The notes below the pieces were generated by a model. It had not been told where the DNA came from. It saw only the letters and a list, made by a program, of their open reading frames with translations, and ran no database searches. The position numbers were made by a program, and so were the translations under genes. From NCBI GenBank assembly GCA_013420905.1, contig JAAXNY010000004.1:2604001-2668000 (forward strand): a stretch of 64,000 nt of DNA, written 5' to 3'. Below are positions 1-11,279 of this stretch, piece after piece. Position 1 is the first letter of the stretch. The number at the start of each line of letters is the position of its first letter. The stretch comes from Collybia mongolica. Taxonomy: Eukaryota > Basidiomycota > Agaricomycetes > Agaricales > Clitocybaceae.

Positions 1-969
1 CTCTTAACACTCCTTCCGACACTCCTGTCGTCAACATTGGATCCCAAGAACGTCTCGAGATAGCTACGAAAATCATACGCAGTCAAAAGTTCTTATCATG
101 GTTCATGAACGAAGAACACCGTGAAAGAATGATCCAAGCGTTTGATCAACCACCGTATAACCAACTCATCGAATTAGTTGGGAAATATTTAGAGATTAGG
201 GATATGTTGTACACTCAAACTGCGGATATCAGCCGAGCACTAGACCAGGTCACTGACGAGCTGACGAACACACAAGAATTCCGAATTCTAGAAGACTTAA
301 TCCCATTACTACAAGACGGAATTCGATTACCTACGTCCACGCCGTCGACACCTATGGAATCGACTACAGATATTTCGACAAGTGACAAAGAAACACAAAC
401 ATCCCCTCCGATAACACCAACACCTTCAGCGCCCAACTCTCCTATTTATGAACCCGCACCATTACCAATTCCGCCCTTTCGCGAACCATCCCCTCCATCC
501 TCGCAACATTCCACCCCTGATCCAAACAACATGGTTCAAAACAAAGAAGTATTTAAATATTTAGAAGGACGAAAAGGTACAAAATCGGTCATAAAGAAGA
601 TGAAAACCCTCAAACCAATCAAATACACGATGAACGCCCTTAACCATGTTGGAAGTCGAGAGAAACCAATCGACCTCACACAAGTGGAACGAGCAATCAT
701 TTACAAAAACGTGTTATGCTCTAGATGCCTTAACTTCGGACATTCATCAATACACTGCGAAAAACAATATTGTCCAATATGTTACAAACCAGCCCCAGGA
801 CATCGACGAGACCAATGTCCTGAAAGACCAGTAACTAGGACGGCAGGATACCATTGAAGTTGGCGACGGGTTGGAGATGAATATGAAGATGTAGATGACG
901 GAATTGACGACCCCTTTGACTTCCCAGAAGCCATTGCCAACATGTCGGGAGAGCCAATTGATTTCTAAA
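1..969 (+). pseudogene. Gag-like zinc-knuckle protein of a Gypsy-type LTR element, C-terminal part
   Basis: The frame is open from the left window edge, so the start lies outside. The protein has an alpha-helical capsid-like stretch, a Pro/Ser/Thr-rich linker, and a CCHC zinc knuckle of form CSRCLNFGHSSIHC followed by a second Cys/His cluster, CPICYKPAPGHRRDQC (nt about 715-820). A TGA at 855-857 interrupts the frame, which then continues in the same phase through an acidic tail to a TAA at 967-969. The stop sits in a context that suggests an Arg CGA-to-TGA change. The reading frame ends about 20 nt before a polypurine tract and an LTR. No pol is present between gag and the LTR, so the element is probably gag-only or rearranged. 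The zinc knuckle and LTR context are seen directly; the Gypsy assignment is inference. Confidence 0.75.
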
Positions 970-1001
970 GCTGGGACGCTTTAGAGATAGAAGAGGGGTA
1001 A

Positions 1002-1464
1002 TGTTACAAATTCCCCTATTCTTTCGTCACATCATTTCTTTTATCTCTTCTTTACTATCAGACGCTCACTTGACCTTATCTTTGACATCCATATATGCAT
1101 TCTCTTTCTCATGGTTACTAAGCTTTCTTATTCATCTTCTTAGATAGCTTACTAACCCTTATCTATAACAAATAGCGTAAACAACGCTTATCGAACTACT
1201 ACGTATATATAGGGATACTTTAGTTAGTTAGCTCTTTAGCTTGACCTAGCTGAATTCACCTTATTCATCTATCTCCTTGACGCGAACTCGATCCTATCCG
1301 CCTTACGAAGGGGGTAGTGCATCCTTGATCAGATAACTCGATAACTTGACTTTAGCCCTATTGAGGGAGTCAATAGACGTTGGACTTACCGAAGTCAACG
1401 GTCTAAGAACGAACGAACGATACATCGGATTGACTTAGAGGATAAGGCCTAAACAGCCGTAACA
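1002..1464 (+). repeat. 3' LTR of the Gypsy-type element, inserted in a hAT transposon
   Basis: The LTR starts TGTTAC and ends GTAACA, a perfect 6-bp terminal inverted repeat. A purine tract (agaagaggggtaa) lies immediately upstream and a TATA-like tatatata lies near 1204. The bases just after it (aatgccatc...) are hAT sequence, matching hAT copy 2 near 15440-15451. This fixes the right boundary. The expected target duplication is about 5 bp (aatgc); its partner is beyond the left window edge. Confidence 0.8.
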
Positions 1465-4400
1465 AATGCCATCAAGTGACGGTACGCATATTCATAACCC
1501 AGGATTGGTAGCCCTTACAATTTGCAGTCGAAGCTCCCTGTCAACCTGACGCCACTGACAGTGATGGATTTCTGGCAGACATCCACGTTCAGTCGGTTTC
1601 TGATGGCCCGAAGGTGCCAATCAAGGATTGACAATGGGATATTGATCATTTCTTTACTCCAGTATTCTTGAAGGATGGGAAGAATTGCAGAAATTGTCGT
1701 TTGTGCTCGTGAGTGCCCATTAATCAGTGTAAAATTATTTTATCTCAACGACGTCAATGTCTAACAGTAAAAAGTCCCCACTCCACCCTGTCTCCCTTGT
1801 AGCACATGTCAGCACCTGCCGACGGCACATGGAATCACATCACAAGGTACGTCTTATTTTTGTTTCTTGTACCCTTCTCAGTGTATCATCACCACCAGGC
1901 TTGGTATCGGGATTGGGTAGGTATGAACGGCTTCCAATCAATGTTGCCGAAGGATGCCAAGAACCGCCGTGACTCAGCGACCGCCGCAGCTGAAGGGCAG
2001 TCATGAATCGACCCCCATCTTGTAGAGAAGCCCGCAAAGGAGAGGACAGTTCCGTACTCTGACAATGTTTTCCAAGATGCTGCAGTTGAGTGGTTGGTAT
2101 CAACGGACCAGGTAAGCACTTTGCACTGTTATTTGAACATTACCTACCCTCTAATTGTAGCCCATCCAAGCATTGCAGCACCCAGCATTCAAAACATGAT
2201 CCACATCGCTGCTTGTGCGACCAACGGTGTCAGGATTCCCAATGGCCGTCAAACTCGACAAGCAATCATGGATGCCTTCAAGAAGCAGTTGACAGCATTA
2301 CGGGCCAGACTGACTGTGTGTTAATTACGATTTGACTATTCTTTACAACATCATTACATGTGGTTTGTAGAGCGATGCGGTAAAAGGTAAAATTAGTTTG
2401 ACTTGTGATGCATGGCAGGCATCAAACATAGATGGATACTTTGCTGTCACAGGCTCCTGGATCGAGGAAGTGAATGGCTGATGGGAACTTCAGACCGCGT
2501 TACTGGGTTTTACGCAGTTGAACAATGTGCATAATGGTGTACGACTTGGTCAAGCACTATATAAGATCGTCTCGCGGCTTGGGATAGCTCACAAGGTGAG
2601 TCGCCATTGTATTGTGATGGAACACAAACACAACTGACCTCATTGCAGATTGGACATGTAACTTGCAACAATGCGTCAAATAACAACACGATGTTGGAGG
2701 AATTTGCGAACCAAATCCAGATGCGGACCGGAAAGTCATTCAACCCTACAACAGATCGCATACGGTAATGCTAGCTCTTTTACATTTTCCCCTTACGTTT
2801 TAACAAGACATTGAACAGGTGTCTGGTACATATTATCAACTTAGCGATGCAGGCGCTAATCTCAATACATAGAAAATTGCAACACTACAACCCAGCTGAC
2901 CCTGATGCTGACCTCGTGAGTGATGGTGTTGGGCGTGACACAGTTGGGCTCATGCAGGCCATATGTGTCAAGGTGCAACCCTGTTCAGTTCCACAGATCA
3001 TCTTCATCTGACAACAGTGATTGTCGAAGGCCCATTCATCTGGGAAACGGAAACAACTTTTTGCAAATCTTCAAATATGCAGGGATATAAAGCCCATTCG
3101 CCAACTCCTTATTGACATGCCTGTTCGCTGGTCTTCAACATATGTCATGACTTCTCGTGCCAAGTTGATGAGTGATGTAAGTAACAACACGGCGTCAAGA
3201 ACCAGTCACTGATCTCCAAAAGCAGGTTGTTGATGTTTTTGTTTACGAGATTGGGCGGGATGAGAAGGATCTTGCAAAGTGTCAAAAAATCGATAACCTG
3301 GCGCTTGACCGTGGGAATGGGAGGATGTGAAATTATTCAACGACCTCCTGGCAGTATGTCATGATTATGTTTCTCTGCGCTGTGTCTGCCAGATCATCAC
3401 TAATTTGGTGTAGCATGCAGACAATGCTCAACAAGCATTCTCATCTGATCAAGCACCAACCTTACACCTTGCTCTACCTGCGCTCAAAGCACTCCACAAA
3501 GCATGGAGCACTCGACTTACTCGTGGGAAATACAACACCTTCATTCCTGCTTTGGAGGCTGGTCTATCAAAAATCGGGGAGTACTACGACCAGACTGCCG
3601 ACTTGGATGCATACACCTTTGCAATGTGTTGTGTATTATATTCATTGGGTTTCCTCCTCACTGACAACAACATGTTATAGTTCTCGATCCCTCACAAAAG
3701 ACAGAACACATTTGCAAACATTGGGGTGCCAAAAAGTTGAACAGTATTCTCCAGTGTGCAGAAATGCTTGTATGTTCCTTCCTCTGTTCACCTGGCATTA
3801 CATCCATTGAATTATCAATACTAGTACAAGGAATGCTACACTGAGATGTACAGAAACAACCCAGCTCCGCCAAAGCATGCTGCAACATTGACGACCCAAA
3901 AAGTCGGTGTTTTGCTTCGCGAGCTGTCGGATGATGAAGGTGATGCTATGGTAACCACAGGGAATGAGACAGCTGATGCATGGCATGGTGACTTTGACAG
4001 CTACTTACAATCTAGGGATCAACTTGGGGTAATGAGTATCGTCGAATGGTGGGGGGTACGTACCCGAATTAAATGCCACGTCATCGAATTTGACTATGCC
4101 TGCAGTGGAACGCTAATCAATACCCTGTGTGGGCATCGCTTGCATGTGACTACCTTGCAATCATGGCATCATCAGTCTCGAGTGAGCATGCATTCTCATC
4201 CGCAGGGATCACAATCAGCAAACGCCACAATTGACTGAAGCCTGACATCATCGAGTCGTTACAGTTTTTGAAGTGTCTCTACCACCGAGATCTTATTTTC
4301 CGTGAAGAGCTGAGCACTGCACAAGAGGTTGAATTTGAAGAGGACCTGGACTCAGAGGAAAGGGGCGATGGGCAGCAGGGCTGGGATGACCTTGTTCACG

Positions 4401-4651
4401 ATCTCCGAGATGACAAAGGTTTCCAGGATGTTGACGAAGATGAGGTTTTTGTGCAAAGTATTACATAGACACCATCGTCCTTCTCAATCTATGGTTTCTT
4501 CACCCAAAAGCCCAGGCCCAGGCCTGAGCCCAGCCTGAGCCCAGCCCGAGCCCTTGGTCAGGGCTTGGCTCAGGGTTTCTTCAAGCCTGAGCCCCCTCAA
4601 GCCAAGCCCAAGCCCGGGCTTTTGAGCCCAGCCCGGCCCTGCAAACCACTA
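1465..4651 (+). mobile_element. hAT transposon copy 1 (5' end interrupted by the Gypsy LTR)
   Basis: This segment is the reverse complement of 12265-15451 with no net length change (3187 bp each) and with identical translations wherever I compared. The right end carries a hAT-type terminal repeat (reverse complement TAGTGGTTTGCAGGGC) and an array of GGGCTTGGCTCAGGC-like subterminal repeats at about 4510-4640. It is followed by gtcatatt, which is not the partner of this copy's own left end but of hAT copy 2's far end (see findings). The start of the transposon lies left of the window, beyond the inserted Gypsy element. Confidence 0.9.
1562..4468 (+). pseudogene. hAT transposase (BED zinc finger, hAT C-terminal domain), interrupted
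   Basis: In order: a BED-type zinc finger (Cys pair in CRNCRLC near 1690, His pair in TCRRHMESHH near 1820), then a conserved region with PKDAKNRRDSATAAAEGQ, the central segments containing PVRWSSTYVM (about 3115), and the C-terminal dimerisation domain with SSVSSEHAFSSAGITISKR (about 4175-4220). Coding segments are separated by short introns. Two in-frame TGA codons break the conserved frame: one near 2480 (EVNG-stop-WELQ) and one near 4237 (KRHN-stop-LKPD). The second fits an Arg CGA-to-TGA change. Both stops also occur in copy 2, so neither copy looks able to make full-length transposase. The family assignment is by motif and is strong; exon borders are approximate. Confidence 0.8.
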
Positions 4652-5465
4652 GTCATATTATGGGTCTAGACTGTAGGATACCTGCAGTCCAACGGTACTG
4701 TACTGTACCATGTCTGAACCTCCCAATGCCTTAAAGGTTTGCCTTTGCTTGTCGGGGCATGGTCCCCTCCCTTCATGTTGGTACCCCATTCCACTCCCCC
4801 TGGTATTTTTAAGGTCACCCTGGAAACCCATTACTCCCCCCCTGGTGTCAAAGATAAATGTCCAATCTAAATGAATGACCCATACCTCAAACCTGCTCCC
4901 CCTCTCCTGAATCCCCCTATTACTTGCCCCCCTGTTCCACACTGCTCTCCCAAAGTGATGACTCCCCTCCAAAATGAGGCTGCCAAATCCCACCATTGGA
5001 CAATAAACTGGCATTCTCCCCAAGAGGTGTGCTCTGTGTAGGGACAGTAGCTGATCGGGGGCCAGACCCCTTCCTCCTTTTGTATTTGGGTGTAGTGGTT
5101 AAGTGAGTATGAATAAATTGTTGAAATTGTTGGCAGTGATGCTCCCTAAGGATCTGCACAAGGCAGAGTACAAGAGTTGTGGTGTCCTCATGTGGCCTGG
5201 TAGTTGATAAGGTGGATGTGAACGGATTAGTGAAGCCCCCAGTACAGGCAAGATGAGATGACCCTGCAGATATTCAGGATCAGCTCTGATAAGTTAGAAA
5301 TTTGGATATGGTGTAAAAGGATAGTGGCCCAGGCCAAAAGAATGGTCTGATGAAAGGCAATCTCGATTAGGGATGAGGTGTTAGGTAGTTTAGGGATGAC
5401 CTAGTGCAGGAGGGACAAATTCCCACAGTCGGATGGTGGTGGTAAAAGAGCAAGAAGCATCAATA
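4652..5465 (-). mobile_element. Retroposon R, 5' part, separated from its 3' part by the inversion
   Basis: Reverse complement of this stretch matches the poly(A)-tailed element at 29257-31431 (minus the LTR inserted there). It joins, in the inferred ancestral order, to 16134-16286, which carries the 3' end and A-tract. The point of separation is the hAT insertion site aatatgac. Homology starts at the gatgcttcttg motif (about 5455-5465). An open stretch of about 120 codons exists at 4658-5023 on this strand, but its frame is not kept in the other copy, so I do not call a gene. Confidence 0.8.
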
Positions 5466-5744
5466 TTTAAATCTTTCTATAATAATATTAATAAGCCTGC
5501 AGTTCCTGCAGGTATCTGCAGATTTATCTGCACCCATATCCAGCACATCACTGATCCATGGGTTGGGTGGCAGGCTGGATACAGATAGACCCTGTGCTAT
5601 TTCTTCTGCCTTGCATTTCACTGCTATATTGGCCTGAGTATCCCAACTTGCTACAAAGATGGTGGCCCATATACTTTGCTATACCATGTCTCACTATTTT
5701 CCCACAAGTCACAAGGCAATACCCAGTTGCAGACCTTTTGCTGA
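5466..5744. other. Spacer between retroposon R and the small hAT-type element
   Basis: About 280 bp with pyrimidine-rich tracts and a ctgcag/cctgcagg-type palindrome near 5500-5525. I see no gene here. Short open frames on both strands overlap each other and lack homology I can recognise. Part of it may be more of retroposon R's 5' region. Confidence 0.4.
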
Positions 5745-5752
5745 TGTCAAAC
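5745..5752. repeat. 8-bp target site duplication TGTCAAAC (left)
   Basis: TGTCAAAC occurs directly before the left terminal repeat at 5753 and again at 9173-9180 directly after the right terminal repeat. A perfect 8-bp direct repeat is the expected footprint of hAT-type integration. Confidence 0.85.
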
Positions 5753-5903
5753 CAGTGTTGGCCAGTCATGACTTTAAGGTGACAGTCTTGACAACTTTTG
5801 ATGACAAGTCATGACCATCTGAAATGAAATGACTCACACATGATTCCGGAGTCAGAAGGGTCCATCCATATTGGGATGCCTGATGTTTGTCTCTGGTTAA
5901 TCT

Positions 5904-8900
5904 ACAGTTGTGGACAAACAAAACCAACCAATTTACACCACTAATTTTTGTGATGTCCACAGGCACTGAAAGGCACCAAAAACCCTCGGAATACATATTT
6001 AAGGACCTAACAAACATATTTGCATGAGCCAATTTGTCTGATGCATTATTTTTGCATCTCAAGGCCCAAAAATTTGGCGGTATGCCAAAAAAAACCCCAA
6101 AAATCATGGGAAAATGCACAATTGCTTCCTTTTTATGGCTAGTGTCTAATGCCACAGTATCAAAAAATTTTATTGAGTAGATACCTGTAAAAATATTCAT
6201 CTTTTCTTCATTGTCATGGCTTGAGGACGCCCGAAAAAGGTCACTAAATGGAACATTGATGGGTTGTGAGATCAGAAAAGGGTCAGATCATCTTCACCAG
6301 TCTCTTTGCAGGATCAACTGGATCAATCAAACAGCTGGAAGCGGCTTTGAGGAGTTGAGAACAGTGCAGAATCTGATTGCGAGCAAGGTTGGGATCCCTA
6401 TCTTGCAGCAGATGGGGACAGTACAAAGAGTGTCAGATATGATGGAGCTATGGCTGTGGATGATCCAGATGCTGAAGATATTGAAGAATGCAATGACAAA
6501 TGGGAAGGATCACTCAAAAATGAGACTTTCTGTGAAAACTTGATTAGAATGGGATTGGAGGATTCACATGATGATGAAGATTGGGTACCATTCTGGTTGC
6601 AGTGGCTAAAGAACAAGAGAAAAGAAAAAAAAAAGTGTGTGGTTTTTCTCTTCACGAGTTTATCTGGGCTGATTGTTGAGGCTCTGGTAAAGCACATCTG
6701 AGTAGCTATGTAAAAGGTCCAGATGTTGCCAGCAAATCTGAGCGCACATGACAACGCTACAAGGATTCCATCCGGAAGCAGACATCACTCAAAGCATGGG
6801 GGTTTGAAGTCATCTCGGCACCAAAATCTGATTCAGAAGACAAGGTAGACATACCTATCCACCCACCATTGCCAACACCCAGCTTCAACCCAGAGCCAGG
6901 AAGCACTCCATCAGCAAGTCCCAGTGGTGTTGATAACATTGAACTGGTGGATGAAGACATGCATGATGACCTTGATGACCTTGATGAGTGGGAGTTTGAA
7001 GTGGAGGTCTGTGAGTTGGTTTCTCGCACACAACAGGAAATACAAGGCTGGGATGTCTTGTGAGATCAGATCAAGCTTGATCTCAAGAAAAAGCAAAACC
7101 TACCTTTGTCCAAAATCAATCAACTTCTCATCCTCCACAACTTTGCCACACTATGTTTAAAGGGTTACCAAAAGATTGAAGCAAGTGTTGAGATTGCTAG
7201 ACAGTAGCACAAAAAAGATGGCACACATTTTGCGAGAAAGGTTCAGTCACTTGCCTGTCATTATCAGCTCTTTGAGTAACTGCCAAGAGAAATGTGGGGT
7301 GGTGCGAGGAAAGGGAGGATGTTATTGCTGGATGAAACCCTGAAGTGTGCTGCAAGGGATTGGCTGTCATCACAGAAGACCGGGGAAGTCACACCACGCC
7401 GCTTTCAGCATGCACTCAACAACCAAATATTGCCTTTGTTGGATATCTCACTGACTGAAGAAACCTCTGTGTGAGAGAACTGCAAGGAGGTGGCTAATCA
7501 AACTGGGATGGCAACATACCTGAATTCAGAAAGGAGTCTACTTGGATGGTCATGAACGTGAGGACATTGTGAAGTACCAAAACAAGGAGTTTATGCCTCA
7601 GATGAAGGAATTTGAGGCACAGATGACTTGTTATGTCCAGGAAAGCAACACTGGAGAGCTTATTGCAGTTGAGCCAATGCTCAGTGCCGGTGAAAAGAAA
7701 GTCATTGCATTGTTTCAGGATGAATCTTCATTTCATGCAAATGAATACAAATCATCAGCTTGGTTGCGTCCTTCATCTTCACATTGTCACTCTTCTAATT
7801 GCTTTTAGGCTTCGAGAGGGGGAGGTCTTGCTCCAAAGTAAATCCTGTGGTTGGCTCATTCATGTCTCAGACTTTGTCAATGAAGTCAGTGGCCAATTGG
7901 TTGCTCAGAACAAAGAAGGTGAGATTGAAATGGATGCATGCAAGATTATATTCCCTGGCTTGAATGGTGATGCATGGTGGGATCATGAGCAACTTCTTGC
8001 TCAAGTTCATTGTGCTATCAAGATATTCGAGTTGGCTCATCCAGGTTGTGTTGCACTGTTCATCTTTGATCAGTCATCTGCTCATGCAACTCTTGGCCCT
8101 GATGCACTTCATGCATTTGATATGAACAAATCAAATGGAGGAAAGCAGCGGAAACAGCATGACACTATCATTCCTGAGTCAAATCTGACAGTAGAATATT
8201 GTGGCAAAGTTCAAAAAATGACAACTGATGACGGTGATGCTAAAGGATTACAACAGGTTCTCGAGGAGCGAGGCTTCAATGTCCATGGGATGTGTGCAAA
8301 ATGCAAACCAGTTTGTCCTTGGGATAATAATGACTGCTGCATGGCTCACCTTCTTAGCAAGCAAGATGACTTTGCAAAACAGGATTCATTGCTTGAGATT
8401 CTCATTCGTGAGGCAGGTCATGAATGTATCTTCCTCCCCAAGTTTCATTGCGAATTGAATCCAATTGAGATGGTGAGTCTGCTTAAATCTGATCAGGTCT
8501 CCTAATCTTTATTGTACTTTCAGTATTGGGGGTGGTGTAAATATCGCTACCGAGAGATCCCAAAGAAGAATTTCGCTGAAGCAATAAAGGCTGCACTGCA
8601 GTGTTTGGATGCATGCCCAGTTGATGTTATTCGGCGCTTTGTCAACCGTTCTTGGCATTTTATGGATGCATACCGGAAAGGGTTAAGTGGGAAAGCAGCG
8701 GCATGGGCTGTCAAGAAGCAGAAAGGTCATCGGACAGTCTCACAGAGCGCATACATGCAGTTGGAGGCTGTCCTTAACTAAATTCGGCTGAAAATTCCCA
8801 TGTGTTATGTCGTTCAAACCTCCCAAAAATTTGGCGGATTCCCAAATGTCGTGGGAAAAACTGGGGAAGGCATTTTTTGACGTTTTCGAGGCTCCTGAGT

Positions 8901-8981
8901 CCAAATCTGGAGCTATTTTGTCCCAAAAAAATCTGGTTCAGGCTGTACAGGGGTTTGTTGACTTTGGTTGTCCACGACTGT
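5904..8981 (+). mobile_element. Tc1/mariner (IS630)-like DDE transposon nested in the hAT-like MITE
   Basis: Inverted termini ACAGTTGTGGACAAACAA (left) and ACAGTCGTGGACAACCAA (right, reverse complement) bracket a transposase. A TA dinucleotide is present at the left junction; the right junction reads TC, so the TA duplication is not intact. A second inner pair of similar blocks (ccaaaaatttggcgg, 6069 region and 8822 region) also lies near the two ends. The superfamily call rests on the encoded DDE motifs and on the terminal repeat form. Confidence 0.75.
7010..8781 (+). pseudogene. DDE transposase of Tc1/mariner-like type, with in-frame stops
   Basis: The catalytic triad context is visible: an Asp in ALFQDESSFHA (about 7715), an Asp in LFIFDQSSAHA (about 8065), and a Glu in ELNPIEM-YWGW, split by a canonical intron (gtgagt...tttcag, 8473-8523). 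Before this come GEVTPRRFQHALN and a DGHERED motif (about 7545). Another short intron around 7769-7809 restores the frame at WLR. The upstream part has in-frame stops (about 7062, 7204, 7276, 7471), so the copy is probably dead. The protein ends at the TAA at 8779-8781. An acidic N-terminal region around 6860-7010 may belong to the same gene. Confidence 0.7.
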
Positions 8982-9327
8982 CTGTTGGCTTTTTGTTTGA
9001 TTGACACTGTTATCGCAAAGGTCTTAGCGAATCGCGCATGATAATGGCAATTTAAAGTCTATTATGTAACTTGTAGACATAGGGTCATGGTCAAGTCAGG
9101 TACTGTCAATCACTGACAGTCGGCCAACTGTAAGGCGACCTTCATGACATGTCAATGACTTGGCCAACACTGTGTCAAACCTCAAATATCTTGTCCATAG
9201 TTTTTACTTAAGGTAATGTACGTTGGCTTCGATATGAAGAATGCGAGTGAAACAATGAATTAGGTGTAATTGAATGCAGGTTATGTGTGTTCATATGGGC
9301 CATGGCGCAGTCGGTAGCGCCGATGGC

Positions 9328-10700
9328 TCAGCCATACCACTTATCGCCAAGCCTCGTTTTGGCCGACGGGCGTTGCGGTATTTTAGTCCCTGTGATGTCG
9401 AAGACTTCAATCGCTTTCTAAAATACGTGTCAGGTTGTCAAAAGGACCTAACCAACGTCTATATATCACGCACCCTCCAAGTGGCCATATCGAACTCGAA
9501 CACCTTCTGTCGTTTCTTCAGACCACCAGCATAATCTACATCACTGGGTTGTTCACACATATCTGGCAACGGTTTTGAGTGCCATTCCCCTGCCCGACGA
9601 GCATAAGCATAACGCACAAATAACGGGTTCACCTGCGTCTGTTTCGAATGCAACTTTCCCATCCCTTATTAAGAATGAAAGGTAGAAAATATTTTCTACG
9701 GACTGTGCAAAATCGTTGGGATTAATGACGAAACGGAATATGTTGATGGCTTGTCCTTCTTCCTGCAATATAGCCTCTAGCTAGGCCAAAGAACACATAG
9801 TGATCGTGTACGGAGTGTATGGAGGCCTTTATGGGATGCTTACTGTTGCAACATTTTTGGTAGTCTCGTTTTGGGACCTTGAGATATCCTCTTCTTTCAA
9901 TTCTTGTGGTTTTCGTTCCTCATCCTTATTTTTCTCGAGTTTCGCTCGCTTGGCAGGGGCACGCTTTTTCTGTTCGATGGATAAGGGGCCTAACCTTTGT
10001 CAAAGATTAAACAGAGCGTGTGCACGGATGTATGACTCTCACATAAAACCCGTTACGGGAACCCTGCGACTCTTTGCAAGCGCCTTTCGTCCAATCTTTT
10101 CCCAGTTTAAGGGAACCTCACAATCATCGCTATCCCCTACATCCGAACCGTTTGCAGGGTGGCCTTCGGGAGGCTTTTGGCGACCCATAAATGTAACCAG
10201 TTTCGACAGAAAATCATCGAGATCAAAAGCTCCAGAACCTGACTTCATCGCGCGCGCTTTTTGAGCCCCCATGCTTGAGGCCATTAGGAGGAAATGTGAG
10301 TCAAGTGTAGCTTCCTGGGGGCCCTTCACTGAAGATGTTGTAAGTCGTCATCGTTACCATAAAGGAGGAATAAAGGAGGACGGTAACCTTTGTTGAAGAG
10401 CTTATCAGCCTGATGCACACGGTTTGTGAGCTCTTCAGCCGTATAATCATTTGGATTGGCTTGCTGCTCTACGTTTGTATTTGAGAATTAGCATAGGTCA
10501 AAGGTGTCTCCTTGATGGAAAGAAGGTACCTTCAACGGATTTCGCTAGTGAACGGTAGTTCTTTCTAACTATCCGCTTCTCCTCGGGATCTTGATCCGGG
10601 TCATAAACAAAATCTATGAGTAGGTTTCGTGAGCAGTCATTACCCTTAAGGTATTTTGCATACCATCTTCTGCCGTGCCTCCCATCTCGACGTCAGACAT
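9328..10700 (-). CDS. nse4: NSE4, kleisin subunit of the SMC5/6 complex
   Basis: Nse4 bridges the heads of the SMC5/SMC6 ATPase pair in the nucleus and is needed for recombinational DNA repair. The gene reads on the minus strand in about eight exons. The start MSDVEMGGTAED (ATG at 10700) splices through a 50-nt intron to FVYDPDQDPEEKR, then YRSLAKSVEG, DYTAEELTNRVHQADKLF, and GPQEATLDSHFLL with KARAMKSG, the N-terminal Nse4 region. A charged Lys/Glu linker follows, then the C-terminal winged-helix signature INIFRFVINPNDFAQSVENI and FYLSFLIRDGKVAFE, and the end at KIPQRPSAKTRLGDKWYG. All introns I placed have GT-AG ends and keep phase, and I see no inactivating change. It lies inside the segment inferred to be inverted, flanked on both sides by transposons. 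The assignment is firm; exon borders are from manual reading. Confidence 0.88.
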
Positions 10701-10842
10701 GTTAACGCTTAGCGTGGTATGTGGCTTGGCAATGGATTGGGGGGAGGGGGGAACGCGTTAAGGTTTGTTTGTCCGACGCGTTTTTGGAATGGTAGCACTA
10801 TAAACCAAGAGTATGTGATTTCTGGATCTCACATACTAGTCA

Positions 10843-11109
10843 AGTCACGTGGCAGCTCCAACGGAATTTTCCGTAACAGGCGGCCTTACTATTTTGGGCA
10901 AGCATTCTATGAAAGTGGCATCCCACTATCATGGACACTTCATACCAACATTCGAATTGCCCACACTCACAAAGGAAAGGAATTGTGTTTACACTTTATA
11001 TGTCTGGCTTACGGTAAGTGTGAGCCCTGTAAGTGGGGAGGGGCAATCACAGTTATTGCCGCACGAACATTCCATGATCAAGATTGTCAAAAATGGCCAG
11101 TTTCAGTGA
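10843..11109 (+). other. Open frame without a start codon, unassigned
   Basis: About 88 codons are open, following an in-frame TAG and with no upstream ATG; the first Met is internal (HSMKV). It contains a GT donor-like gtaagtgtgag at about 11014. I do not recognise a family. It may be an exon of a gene or of a decayed element upstream of NSE4's divergent promoter. Confidence 0.25.
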
Positions 11110-11279
11110 CCCAAGCCATCCTCACTCAATAATCAATGGATTTTCATGATCCTTTGTGCATAGATAATCTTTAACATATGCTGGGCATAGCTGAGTGTGT
11201 TTTTTTTGACCTAAACTACAATCATTGGTCCATAATAAGCTAAACTTCATGTATACTACTTGTGGCAAATATCAGACAA

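Larger units (their letters stand above)
5753..9172 (+). mobile_element. Small non-autonomous hAT-like element, host of a nested transposon
   Basis: The ends are inverted repeats, CAGTGTTGGCCAGTCAT on the left and CAGTGTTGGCCAAGTCAT on the right, with the 8-bp duplication TGTCAAAC outside. After removing the nested element at 5904-8981, about 340 bp remain without coding capacity, which fits a MITE. TIR form and duplication length point to hAT; no hAT transposase is present inside. Confidence 0.75.

Noticed and set aside
4658..5023. 121-codon open frame within retroposon R
   Set aside because: The frame is not preserved in the second copy at 31000-31270, which has stops and shifts, so it is probably not a maintained gene.
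9303..9335. tRNA-like A box (tggcgcagtcggtagcgc) suggesting a tRNA gene or tRNA-derived SINE
   Set aside because: No B box or cloverleaf follows, the anticodon stem does not form, and the sequence lies at the 3' end of NSE4.
10719..11132. 137-codon frame between NSE4 and the transposon relic
   Set aside because: No start context, no domain, overlaps another open frame of equal quality on the same strand.
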